Origin: Branchiostoma floridae
Lineage: Eukaryota > Chordata > Leptocardii > Amphioxiformes > Branchiostomatidae
Direction: 5' to 3'
NCBI RefSeq assembly: GCF_000003815.2
Contig: NC_049984.1
Coordinates: 26,955,863 to 27,008,334 of the forward strand
Length of the DNA stretch: 52,472 nucleotides
In this document: piece after piece, positions 42,485 through 52,084 of the stretch
Position numbering within the stretch: the stretch's first letter is position 1
Layout: every line of letters begins with the position of its first letter
Notes under the pieces: model-generated
The model's input: only the letters and a program-made list of their open reading frames with translations
Databases searched by the model: none
What the model was told of the DNA's origin: nothing
Made by a program: the position numbers and the translations under genes

Positions 42485-42832
42485 TCAAAGCTGTAAAACA
42501 GGTATAGTTATCATTATACGATAATGAATAAGTGCAGGGGTCCCTGTGGGTATGGTGGTAGGGCAAGGGGTCCCTGTGGAAATGGGTTCAGGCCCAGGGG
42601 TCCCAGTCAGAATGGTTCTGGGGCATGGAGTCCCAGTGCGAATGGAGGGGCAGGCTGTGATGTGCTGGGGGTGGGGGGCTGCTGGGGTTGGAAGGAGTGT
42701 TAAACTGCTGGAATGCACCACGTCACCATTCCGGACATCACCATCACCTACGCCATCACGTAGCTCATGTTGTATCTGGTCAAGTGGAACATCCAATGAT
42801 AAGTTTTGTGTCGATGGCGGGTTTTCAGTCAT
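42485..42832 (-). CDS. Candidate exon, Pro/Thr-rich repeat tail
   Basis: Reads MTENPPSTQNLSLDVPLDQI, QHELRDGVGDGDVRNGDVVH and then about 3.5 repeats of a 12-residue unit (RTGTPCPRTILT, STGTPCPTTIPT). The repeats come from a 36-bp DNA minisatellite (about 42537-42660). The mucin-like unit could be an artefact of repeat growth inside a coding exon. Not recognised. Confidence 0.4.
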   Translation of the reverse strand: MTENPPSTQNLSLDVPLDQIQHELRDGVGDGDVRNGDVVHSSSLTLLPTPAAPHPQHITACPSIRTGTPCPRTILTGTPGPEPISTGTPCPTTIPTGTPALIHYRIMITIPVLQL

Positions 42833-42859
42833 TTTTAGAACAATTAAAACAGGGAAATA

Positions 42860-43300
42860 AATGTGGAATACAAATGTTTATATTTTGACCATCAAGTGGT
42901 GTTAGATTTAATTCATCAACTTGCATTTCTTGAAATGACTCCCATCTTTAAACCTTTGCATTGAGAGACTAACAAGCATTTTCTGTATGTACATGATTGT
43001 TACCGTCTGTGACTAAAACCCGATCTTTGAGGACTGGGATAATTTGCTTTCTGAAGTATGTTATGAATCTGACCATGTAATCATGGCCATGACCAGTGTC
43101 CATCCAATTAATATCCAGTAATGCACAATCATTTTCAAAATCTTCGGTGTTTAAACTGTTTTTTTAACCATCAATAAGCCGACACGCAATGGGTATTTTG
43201 TGTTTGCGGCATTTTCCCTTGTATTATCTGCTCTCTCACAATACATGCCGGTCCTCCCTGGGTGCCAGGTGTCGGTGCGCCTTTTGGGTCGACGACTTGT
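42860..43300. other. Stretch without recognisable feature
   Basis: AT-rich spacer; nothing seen. Confidence 0.4.
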
Positions 43301-43304
43301 AGGC

Positions 43305-43568
43305 CTAGAACCTTCTTATTAGGTCAGCGACTTCTTTGCTGAGTTCGGCTACCTTGAGCTGTTCCAACAAGGCGGCCTTCCTAGCTCCAAGGTCCTCCAG
43401 CATCTTCGGGGAGTCTGATGGTGTCTGCTTGCCGTCTCCGCCGGAGAGTTGATCCTCTAGGTTTGGCGGTATACCCTGACAGGAGAGGCCGTTTGTACCA
43501 GGCGGGTGGAGAGCCACAGGATCCCCACACCCAGTGCACTTTCTCGACTTCTTCTTTCTCGGGATCAT
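43305..43568 (-). CDS. ORF with N-terminal zinc ribbon and coiled coil
   Basis: ATG, basic lead RKKKSRKCTGCGDPVALHPP, then GLSCQG and a coiled-coil end DLGARKAALLEQLKVAELSK EVADL. The C-x2-C...C pattern, followed by a Leu-rich coil, resembles the N-terminal part of the gag-like ORF whose coil and Pro-rich part lie at 39.9-40.7 kb. It could be another copy or the displaced 5' end of that element. It is intact from ATG to stop. Confidence 0.45.
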   Translation of the reverse strand: MIPRKKKSRKCTGCGDPVALHPPGTNGLSCQGIPPNLEDQLSGGDGKQTPSDSPKMLEDLGARKAALLEQLKVAELSKEVADLIRRF

Positions 43569-43867
43569 GGTTGAAACAGTGGAGCTAGCGAAATTTTCTG
43601 TTGTTTAAAAGGACGGCTGAGAAACACACCCTGAGTCGAGCGTTGCTGACCTCGCAGTGCCAGCGAAGGCTCTTAACCTAAGCCACGTGTGGTCAGGGTT
43701 CCAGACAGCTAATTACGTAATTTGAAATGTATCCATTCTTCCACAGATCGTGGGTACATCTATATCCTTTTGCATTTGGTAATGCGCGATGTAAAGAATC
43801 AATCAAGTTACTTTCCCATCTGTTCCATATCATTTTAGTAAATATGCCAGTTCTGGTTTTGTATCGA

Positions 43868-44598
43868 CTATTTGCTGGAAAAGAGGTGAATACGATTCTC
43901 TATTCTTATCTTGTACAACAGACATAGGCCCAATAATTGTTGGGGACACATCAGAATAAAGCGTGCATCGTGGTTGTCAGGTTTCGTTCCTCTTTGCATA
44001 TCCGATTCGAGGCAAGCCAAAGTCGGGTCAGCATACTGAGCTCGTCGATCCTCATCCAGAGACAAAGCAGGGATCGGGTTGAGCCCACCGTGATCAACCT
44101 GCCGGGCCGCGAAACCCCTGGGTGGCAGGGAGGCCTCGTCGTTTAGCCTATCATCGATATACAACATTGTTGAGACTCCCAGGTGTCTCGCATATCTTGA
44201 TATAAGTGTGCCAGTGGTGTTGTGAATGTATCCGCTCGCCTTGTAACCAAAGGGTAATGTGCAATAAACATAATACTGGCCATCGAATAACTCATACTGA
44301 CCTCCAAATCATCCCCGTCAGAGCTGTCCGAGTACAAGCTCGCCATCTGCTGCCTCTTCTTCGTCCGGGGCTTGCAGGACGATGGCCCCGGCAGGTTGTC
44401 GCTCGAGCCACCCGCTGAGGGTGGACATTTGACCTCGGTGTTGGTAGTCGCGGTCGGGTTGTCTGACAGGAGCTGCACATAGGCCTGTGCAGCATCCTTG
44501 GCCGCCTTCAGGCCCTCACCTCCAGGCCGTTTGGAAAACCATTCGCCGCCAGGATGGCGAAACGGGCGAGGCGGGTTGCCTGGGTCCCGTCCCGCCAT
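43868..44598 (-). CDS. Two adjoining candidate coding pieces, unknown
   Basis: Piece 1 (44598-44303): ATG, AGRDPGNPPRPFRHPGGEWF, EGLKAAKDAAQAYVQLLSDN, KKRQQMASLYSDSSDGDDLE, donor-like GAG|GTCAGT. Piece 2 (44167-about 43950): MLYIDDRLNDEASLPPRGFA, LSLDEDRRAQYADPTLACLE. The Pro/Gly-rich start and acidic end of piece 1 look like an N-terminal exon. Reading is GC-rich against its flanks, a possible sign of distinct origin. Unknown family. Confidence 0.35.
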
Positions 44599-44859
44599 CC
44601 GGAGCAGGGTCTCCGGTGAGGGCGCCGACCCTGTCGAAGATCATCTGGGGTTCGAGCTGGGATAGTGGGACAACAGCGCCGGTCGTCCGCGGGTGTAGCC
44701 TCGTTGGCGTCCCCGGTTTGAAGAACAAAAGGGACAACACTGCGCCAGACCAAGAATACCGGAATTTTCCGGTGGCAAAGAGAATGGCGAAATATTCCTT
44801 CTCAATGGTTGACCATTTTTTCTGGTGGTCAGTCAGTTCTTACTCCCATATGCTATGAG

Positions 44860-45055
44860 GTGGTCACACACAACAGCATCTGTCTGGTTGAGAACATCTC
44901 CGATGCCGTTATCACAGACGTTTAGCTAGATGTTGAACGGCTTGTTGTGGTCAGCTACCTTCAGCACTGGTTCGTTGCAGAGAGCTTCTTTCGGAGAAAC
45001 AGAGACCTTGATGATATAAAACAAGGTGTGACACTGACAACCATCTCACATGTCT
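44860..45055. other. Spacer
   Basis: No feature seen between the GC-rich ORF region and the piggyBac relic. Confidence 0.3.
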
Positions 45056-45079
45056 GAGTTATGAACTTGAACTAACACA

Positions 45080-45725
45080 AAAAAACTTGAACTACGAAAA
45101 AAAAATTGCAAAACACGCGCAACAAGGCTTAATGACAATCTCAACTGACACCCTGCCCTGGTGATGAAGGTCAAAGAAACCTGCCACATTTTTCCGTTCC
45201 CGGGCACGAAGACAGCTGTCACTGTCACCATCCTGGTCTGCTGTCCAACAGACAGTCTCAACCTTAGAGGTAACAGTGTGAGTCGATTATTCTTTGATAA
45301 AACATGCCCTCGTATATGCAGATTTATCTGCCGGTGACCACATGGACTTGAACTGTTGGGTAAAAGTGGGGTAGAATACCCCCAGTTTCTGGAATGGGTT
45401 GTACTATGGGTGACCACGGGGTTTGTAATCGTCATTGTCACTCAGGTGCAGGAACTTGAAAATCAGCTGAAACTTGACCTCCAGCTCGGACCTCAGGATC
45501 CCCAGGTTGTCATTGAGCATTGACAGCTGAAGTTCCAGACGTATCCCGAGGCATGACCGAGCGGAAGAAGGTTTCCTGGACCTCATCCACAGACCAATAG
45601 TCATTGACATCTTGCTGATGTATGATCCCCATTGCTACAGTCAAAGCCAGAAATGCTCTCATTTCTGGCTCTGTGATTCCGATCTCCGGCCAGTCTCTCG
45701 GAGAACTGTTATGAAATACATTTAT
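45080..45725 (-). pseudogene. piggyBac transposase fragment
   Basis: In shifting minus frames: SPRDWPEIGITEPEMRAFLA then VAMGIIHQQDVNDYWSVDEV and FFRSVMPRD (about 45710-45540), then KFQLIFKFLHLSDNDDYKPR (about 45470-45410), then KLGVFYPTFTQQFKSMW. These match the order of conserved blocks at the start of the piggyBac DDE transposase (a W-x2-I-x-[ET]-E-[ML] helix, MG-[IVL]-x5-x3-YW-S, MSRDRF-x2-I-x2-[FC]-LH-x-[SND]-DN). The catalytic D268 region and the rest are lost, with several frameshifts. A short acceptor-like CATTTCATAACAG precedes it. No TTAA-flanked ends are assigned. Confidence 0.75.
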
Positions 45726-45739
45726 ATCTTCATCAAAAA

Positions 45740-45937
45740 TTATTTTAACTTGCTACCAAACTTTGTCATGTCCCAGGCTATGTTTGTGATGAAAGAGATG
45801 AAGTGATCAAGCTTCATGGAATCTACTCTCATTCGTACAAAGCCATACGTGTCAGCCATCATTGACAAAATCTGTCTTCGTGTAAAAGACTGATTTGCGC
45901 AGTTGTAGCATTCCACAAGAGCGGGCGGAAGCTCCAT
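45740..45937 (-). CDS. Hypothetical ORF, 65 codons, upstream of piggyBac relic
   Basis: MELPPALVECYNCANQSFTR, RQILSMMADTYGFVRMRVDS, MKLDHFISFITNIAWDMTKF. It has an ATG and a clean stop. It may be a first exon joined by the acceptor at about 45721, or separate. Not recognised. Confidence 0.35.
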   Translation of the reverse strand: MELPPALVECYNCANQSFTRRQILSMMADTYGFVRMRVDSMKLDHFISFITNIAWDMTKFGSKLK

Positions 45938-46167
45938 TTTTATTCGGTCTCTCTAAATTTATGTTTAAACGCAAAGACTACAAATTATATGATGCACATG
46001 TGAGGTTACCGTGTTCATTGTACAGACATGGGTAGGGGATGAAATTCAAAACAAATCCGAAGGCCCGCCAGATGGGGTGGAAATGGCCAGTCATTCACAT
46101 TCTCAGTCGTTTTCTGTTCGGCACATATGTATAATCAGATTTTAAAAAAAGAATGGAAAACTCTTAC

Positions 46168-46330
46168 TTTGATTGGATCCGTGCGCGTTGGCTGCGTCTC
46201 TTTCTCACGGTCAACCAGATTTTTCCACTCTTGTAGAATTTTGAGGCTTTCTTTCATACGAAGCAAAGCGACTAGACCTTCACTGCTATTTTGAAGTTTG
46301 TACGTGCACCTGAATTCCAAGGCTAACCTC
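46168..46330 (-). CDS. Candidate exon, unknown protein
   Basis: Reads EFRCTYKLQNSSEGLVALLR, MKESLKILQEWKNLVDREKE, TQPTRTDPIK with a strong donor AAA|GTAAGAG. Helical. Acceptor side uncertain. Not recognised. Confidence 0.4.
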
Positions 46331-46384
46331 CCCTAACTAGGTTCATATTAGCCTGTGTTGCCCCTGTGTTTTCGATCGCTAGAG

Positions 46385-46715
46385 CATGTTTGTCTGAACC
46401 CCCAAATTTGTGGCTAGCTTTAGGAGGTCTACTAACTTTTTTAATGCTCTATGACGCAGCTTATTGGTGCTACAGGTTAGGGTTAGGATTTCCTCGTAGG
46501 ATTCTACAACTTGTTGACCATCTGATGTGGTAGTGCTTGAATTCTCATATCGTATGGCATTCTTCACCCACAAAATGTAAAATGCTTTCTGTAAACATTT
46601 CAAATCCAAATTTATATATGTTAACTTACGTCCATTTAAACAGCTGAAGATCTGGGATCTCTTCAATGTACCTGAGAGCTGGGGTGAGGTTTTCACGGAT
46701 GTCTTGAACAAGCTA
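46385..46715 (-). CDS. Two candidate exons, unknown protein
   Basis: Exon a (about 46712-46633): LVQDIRENLTPALRYIEEIP DLQLF with a GTAAGT donor. Exon b (after TGTTTACAG, about 46590-46385): KAFYILWVKNAIRYENSSTT, ESYEEILTLTCSTNKLRHRA, LKKLVDLLKLATNLGVQTNM and a stop. The peptide quality is good but the simple phase join is not in frame, so either the splice choice or the integrity is wrong. Confidence 0.35.
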
Positions 46716-46719
46716 TGAT

Positions 46720-47500
46720 ATCGATATATCCATTAAAACAGGAAGAGATAAGCATGACTTTCCGTGATCATGCGAAGCTTGAATGTTGGGGGCTTGGGGA
46801 CTAGCTTCTCCCTGTCCGCCATCCTGTAGGTGGGCGGCGGTGTGTACCCATAACTCTAGTAACTTTACCTCTCGTTTGCGTGGGGGTGGGGGTGGTGTGG
46901 GTTGGCAATAGTTTCTTTGTTAATGTACATATACATTGGGTTACCTGCACTTTTTTTCCTTTGTTAGTTACCTATTGAAAAGATACATTTGAAAAACTAT
47001 AAGGACAAACTATGGGACCACTGGCATTGCTACGTTGCAGTTCATATGACAGAGAATCAAGATGCAACTTTGCCTTTTTCTTTGAATAAATGATTATAGG
47101 AGGATTTGCTTTACAGTTATGATTAAAAAAGAATTAAATGACCTACTGGCGAAGAAGGTTCTCTGAACATTTTGCTTCACAAAAAGTATCACCATCATGT
47201 CATGTTCATCTGCTATTTAGGTAGAGGATATTAGGTGATTGCTTCACTGGAGTACTACAGTGTATTTGAAATATTGTGCATACAGATATATAGATTAATA
47301 CATGGGGATAAAAACAGATATAACAGTTATGTGATGACTCACAGGAGGACAGTTGAGCTCCTTGTTTAGCAGCCTCTGCAGTGCTGTCCTCTGCCCTTCA
47401 TCTGATGTTAGTGGAACAGGTGGCAAAGGCTGAAATGGACGGAGGTTGTGGAGAAACCAGGCAGAGGATGGAGGTGTGGTGGATCGGTGGTCAATGGCTG
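46720..47500. other. Stretch without recognisable feature
   Basis: AT-rich spacer with a G-rich GGGGGTGGGGGTGG patch near 46884. No gene seen. Confidence 0.35.
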
Positions 47501-47505
47501 TTGGA

Positions 47506-49029
47506 TTATCTAAAAATGTCTGCCACTACTGCCACTTTTGGTGGTTGAGAGATCTCTCTTTTTTCGATTGATGATTTTAACTCCTTTAGGTCTTCTTCCT
47601 CGAAGTGTGACTCCACAAAGGATGGCTGTCGAGTTGGTATCTGCTGCTTGCCATTAACTTCCTTGAATCGTTTGAGATCTGGGTCCGTTGAGGATGATCG
47701 CGACACAGTGTTGGTTGACAATATCTTGTACTGGATGGTGACGTGTTCACTCCTATCTTTAGTAAACCTGAAAAAGAGGTAATCTTTTTGTGGGCTTGTT
47801 TGTCATCATGGAAATGATGTCATTAAAGAAGTTAAAGTTCAGCGCTAAGGGCGATGTTATCCCAGCTCTCTGGCTCCAAGAACAACCGCACAATGATTCG
47901 TTGATTCTCCCTATCCATTCTGAAGACTGCCAACATTTTTGTGCACACCGACTTTTAGGTTGTCTGTTGGAAAATGGTGTGCTGTGTCCAAAACGGTTCA
48001 GCACTTAAGGGCGGTCGGGTAATGGAACAGTGCAGAAGAAAACATGCGGCATGTGTGGTCTTCAGTAAATGAAGGGTTGGTAAAGATATGAAATAACGGG
48101 GGATTGGTAAGAAAGTTTAGTGAAATTTAGTGTCACACCTTGACAATGTTACCTCTTCAAGATTACTGCATTTAGATTAGGGAGATTATTAGTACGTAGT
48201 ACTCACCTATGTAATCCTGTCTCGTGATGGCGTATAAATGTAGCTTGCTGGAGGGTAGCTCCATAAACTCCAAATCCTTGACAACAAATGGTTGCTTGAT
48301 TTCCGGAATATACTGAGCCAAAATCCATTGCGTTCACACAGAAGTTGGTCTGCCGTCATGGACTGCACAAAGCTGTTAACACATGTACATCTGTCTATTA
48401 CTCGTCAGGGTTAGGTGAGTAGAGTCAGGAGCATGCTCGTAGCAGAGAGGACGTCGACCGTTCTCCAGCAACATATTGGTCCCACAGGGTAAACAGACGA
48501 CCTTGCAGTGTGGCGTACGCACTTCCTGCTTTAGAAAGTTCACCCACCAGGGAATGAATGCCTCATCAACCCACACTGTCTTACTCCACCTCACCAAGCC
48601 TGCACCATTGTGTCATGTTCCTTCACTACAACCACCTGAAATGATAAAAAATTATTTCTAACCTTACAAATCCATGAGTGTTTCTGTATTGCCATCAATG
48701 CTGTCATCGTTAGCAACATCGGCAGGGTTGGACTATTGTGCTTGTTGCTCCTCGACACTTTCCTTCTGCAGGAAGTTCTGGATCCAGTTTTCTTCGGCAA
48801 TCCGCTTCATTCCCTTGGCGACGGGATCTGTGAATATTTCGACCAGGCGTCTTCCTGGGGTGACAGTGTAGACATTCCCTCTTACTATAGCATCAGTCAT
48901 CTCTCTGATCTCTCTGATGTCGTTCTCCGCTGAAGGATTGGTGTGGCCCACAGTCTGTTTGGTGCTGAACAACTGAGAACAGAACCGTATGGCTTCATCG
49001 AACAATGGGACAGCCAGTATTTCTGTCAA
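47506..49029 (-). pseudogene. Multi-exon unknown gene, partly damaged
   Basis: A series on one strand. 49029-48733: LTEILAVPLFDEAIRFCSQL, REIREMTDAIVRGNVYTVTP, then a stop. 48640-48376: after TATCATTTCAG, LVRWSKTVWVDEAFIPWWVN then HCKVVCLPCGTNMLLENGRR with a Cys pair. 48330-48205: AQYIPEIKQPFVVKDLEFME, LHLYAITRQDYI with donor ATAG|GTGAGT. 47990-47830: MLAVFRMDRENQRIIVRLFL, EPESWDNIALSAEL. 47768-47506: after CTCTTTTTCAG, FTKDRSEHVTIQYKILSTNT, ESHFEEEDLKELKSSIEKRE, VAVVADIFR and a stop. Stops inside the 5' pieces and phase conflicts show decay or an incomplete model. Family unknown. Confidence 0.4.
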
Positions 49030-49274
49030 GAACCTTTTTTATGAGACATGGAACCATCACTAACAACTCATTTACATATCAATTCCTCGAAAACTGCGCT
49101 CAAACACCTTTCCTATTCTATGTTCTTTCAAAATTTCACAACTTCTAGGCTTCTTCACGTCAAAGTCATTTTTCTTCGCCCCTCCCCCTGCCTCTACCAC
49201 TCGAAGTAGACGCTCTAGATCTTCTGGAGGGGTTAGGGCAATCTGCCAAGAAGTGAAGTGGGCTTCCTATATAT

Positions 49275-49600
49275 ATGTATATACATACCCTCACATGGAA
49301 GCAGATATATGATATTCTAATACAGAAACAATTTGTATCACCAGGTCAAGATAACAACATTATACAAAAGAGAGAAAGTGGTAACATTGAAAATGCATAT
49401 ACCAATGCCTTTGTAGTAACAAAAGACACAAAATTACAATGTTTTCAGTTTAAGATTCTACACCAGTATCTTGCGACAAACAGCTGGTTGCAAAAAGTTA
49501 ACATCAAATAAAGCAACAAAAACAATAAATGTAATGAAGAACATACTATTGAACATCTTTTTTTACATTGTCATGTCGAGAAGTTGTACTTTTCTGGAAA
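49275..49600 (+). pseudogene. LINE ORF2 C-terminal fragment, second copy
   Basis: Reads TKLQCFQFKILHQYLATNSW LQK and, in a shifted frame, NEEHTIEHLFLHC. This is the same kind of lead helix plus EH...H-x3-C segment as in the L1/Tx1-like copy at 38.3 kb, but more decayed and with the first zinc Cys pair unclear. Plus strand, like that copy. Confidence 0.55.
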
Positions 49601-49835
49601 CACTTTTGTACATGGTGGAAAATCAAAACACAGCAAGCTCATTTGTGTGTTTAATGAATCAAATCCTCTTACTGTCTCACCAATGGATGTAGATACGTGC
49701 CAGTGGTTTCCTGCTGATTGTATCTGTATGCACTCAGCAGTGGCTAAGACAGGACTATGGCAGCTGACTAATGTCAGTGTACGTGTGCCTTTGGGCTCAC
49801 TGTTTGTGAGAGTTTGGGGTGGGGTGAACTTCTAG
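49584..49835 (+). CDS. ORF adjoining LINE relic, unknown
   Basis: Reads PMDVDTCQWFPADCICMHSA, VAKTGLWQLTNVSVRVPLGS and ends SLFVRVWGGVNF. It is an open and protein-like frame but unrelated to the LINE zinc domain as far as I can tell. It may be chance. Confidence 0.25.
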   Translation: MYFSGNTFVHGGKSKHSKLICVFNESNPLTVSPMDVDTCQWFPADCICMHSAVAKTGLWQLTNVSVRVPLGSLFVRVWGGVNF

Positions 49836-50118
49836 CGTTTTCCTTCACCCCTTTCAGACTTGGTCTGACTCTGTTCGTGGAGCCAAGCACCTCTTACAAG
49901 TTGCCTGGTCTCCTACGACAACCTATGACAGAAATCCTAATCAATATGATTCAATGATTAACAAATATAAAGGTGAACCATCTCATTCCCAAGACACATA
50001 TATGTATATATCTAAAGGCAGATGCACAAAACTGTTTGCTTCTATGTCCATGGATATGTATACAGATGTGCAGTTACACAGGGAAATACAGTCATTCATA
50101 TGACTTGAAGAAAACGGT

Positions 50119-50370
50119 TCACATCTGATGTGGAACACCATCCACAACTCTGTCTTCGGCAAACTGCAGTAGAATCCGAATGTTATCTGAAGTCTTTGCT
50201 TCATCCAGATCCAAAACTTTTAAGGGCGTGTATGACGACTTCTTCACTGCAGGGTTCGTCTGTCTGGTGTTGTTGCAAAACTTGTGGAATGCTGGAAACT
50301 TCGCCAGCAGAACCTGCAAAGTCCTTGTGATGAATCTGTCCTTCTGGACCTGGACGTCATCTTCGCTAGG
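50119..50370 (-). CDS. Exon resembling the N-terminal part of DUF6589-type proteins
   Basis: Frame: EDDVQVQKDRFITRTLQVLL, AKFPAFHKFCNNTRQTNPAV, KKSSYTPLKVLDLDEAKTSD, NIRILLQFAEDRVVDGVPHQ, then a stop. The run V-x-R-V/T-L-x3-L/I-P-x-F, a gap, then P-L-x-V-x-x-x-(D/N)E-x-K-x-x-D-x-(I/M) is like the segment before the DUF6589 domain in transposon-borne invertebrate proteins. This is a pattern match from memory only. The continuous frame and stop suggest recent coding capacity. Confidence 0.4.
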   Translation of the reverse strand, partial: PSEDDVQVQKDRFITRTLQVLLAKFPAFHKFCNNTRQTNPAVKKSSYTPLKVLDLDEAKTSDNIRILLQFAEDRVVDGVPHQM

Positions 50371-50379
50371 AAAATACCT

Positions 50380-50960
50380 CTCCTGGCTGCCTACTCATTC
50401 AAATCACTTGCAAAGTGTGCATGTGTTTTCTACTTTAGAATTTCAGCTACACTGAACTACCTGCAGTAGGTTGACTGCAGCTATGGATTTGCGGATGCTG
50501 TGAACGCAAATAAGTTCGATTAGTTACAGGAGTCTTATACAGTGGTGAGGGGTTCAAGTGGTCACCTCACTTACTAACACGCTTGAGAGGTATCACTGGC
50601 TGTCCCACTTTTCGATGAAGCCAGACGATTCTGTTCTGCCAACTGTCGTTCTGCTAACTGTCAGATACAGAACAGGACTACTAGCCTGAATTAAGCAGAC
50701 TATTTTTCAGCTTTGAGGTAACGTCATTCTGAACCTTCTGTGTGGCCATGGCAGTTAATGCCATGAAGGGCACACCATGCATGGAGTCACGCCGGGTTCC
50801 GATTTCTCAAAATGAGGTCCTGGAGTCATGTCCCCTGAGAACACGTTGTTTCATTTGTCTTTTATTTGTACAACTATGTTAATTTCCAAGCAGATCCTAC
50901 GGTGGCAAAAGATGGTATCATACAGGCCAATGAGTGTAGCCAGGCAAGGATTGTACATTG
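50380..50960. other. Stretch without recognisable feature
   Basis: Single-copy-looking; no gene or TIR. Confidence 0.35.
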
Positions 50961-50978
50961 GCCATGTACACGACTGTC

Positions 50979-52080
50979 TCACCTCACCGGTCCCATAGCC
51001 TCATCGGCCGTAGGGGCAGCACATCCATCAACATAAGTTCTCCACCCTTGTCTGTCCTCAGCCAAGGCCGCCAAATGGTGGAATGTATGTCCCGACCATT
51101 CTTTCAAATCACTAACCCAAGTCCGTCGTGGACGACCCCTAGGTCTTCCACCCTCCGCCCTTCCTTGGAGTATTGTGTGGGTCAGAGTGCCCTTTGCTCT
51201 TGTGGCCTGGCCAAACCACTGTAGTTTCTTCTTTTTCACTAGTGACAGGAAACTTGGACATGGGCCTACTAGGGTTTTAACACGCTGCATTACTTCTCTG
51301 TTTGAAGTGTGAGTTGACCAGTGGACACGGAGTAGTCTTCGGTAGCAGTTCATCTCTAATGCGTTTATCCGTTTCACAATTTCTGCATTTAAAGTCCAAG
51401 CCTCTGCGCCATACAAGAAGATTGACAACACAAGGGAACGTAGAAGCTGGATTTTTGTTGTTGGGGAGATGTTGTGACTATTCCAGATGTGCTTAAGTCT
51501 CGACAGTACGGAGGTTGCCTTGGCTATCCTGACCTTTGTCTCTCTTACAGAACTGCAGTCCTCTGTCTGAATGGAGCCCAGGTATGTAAATTCACTAACC
51601 TGTTCTAGGTCAGTGCCTCTCACTGTAACCTGTACTGTGTCTGACGGGCCAGTCACAAGGCACTTGGTCTTCTCCAAGCTGACTTCCATACCGTATCTCC
51701 GGCTAGTAGAGTCCAGACAGCTAAAAGTGGGTTTGTTGGTCCTGTTTAGATCCATCAATCAGGTCTACATCGTCAGCAAATTGTAGGTGGTTGATGATAC
51801 GACCAGCGAGTTTGACCGGAGACTCCAGTGGTGGGAGGGCTTCTCTCATGATGTTCTCAAAGAAGATGTTGCATAGTGTTGGTGACAGCAGGCACCCTTG
51901 CCACACTCCTACTGACGTAGGGAAGCACTCACTGAACTCATTGCCTGTCATAACTGCTTTGTGACGCTTTGTAGAGTGCTTCTATGGAGTTAATAATGCC
52001 CCGACTTATGTTGAAGCGACGCATACTGCCCACAGTCCGTTCTGCCATACCCTATCAAAGCACTATCAAAACACGGCTGC
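50979..52080 (-). mobile_element. RTE-like non-LTR retrotransposon, 5'-truncated, frameshifted
   Basis: From about 52075 downward: a degraded motif A (FDRVWQNGLWA), RRFNISRGIINSIEALYK, then (51951-51721) TGNEFSECFPTSVGVWQGCL and LSPTLCNIFFENIMREA (motif B), LQFADDVDLI (motif C). After a frameshift the 259-codon frame reads YGMEVSLEKTKCLVTG (motif D), VSEFTYLGSIQTED (motif E), YGAEAWTLN and ends in the GRPRGRPRRTW tail. This block set is that of RTE-type or closely related LINEs. W for R in GV(R)QG and the frameshift indicate inactivity. The endonuclease is absent. Confidence 0.85.
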
Positions 52081-52084
52081 ACTA

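Noticed and set aside
43640-43700. Possible tRNA-like sequence
   Set aside because: No A/B box pair or cloverleaf could be drawn by eye.
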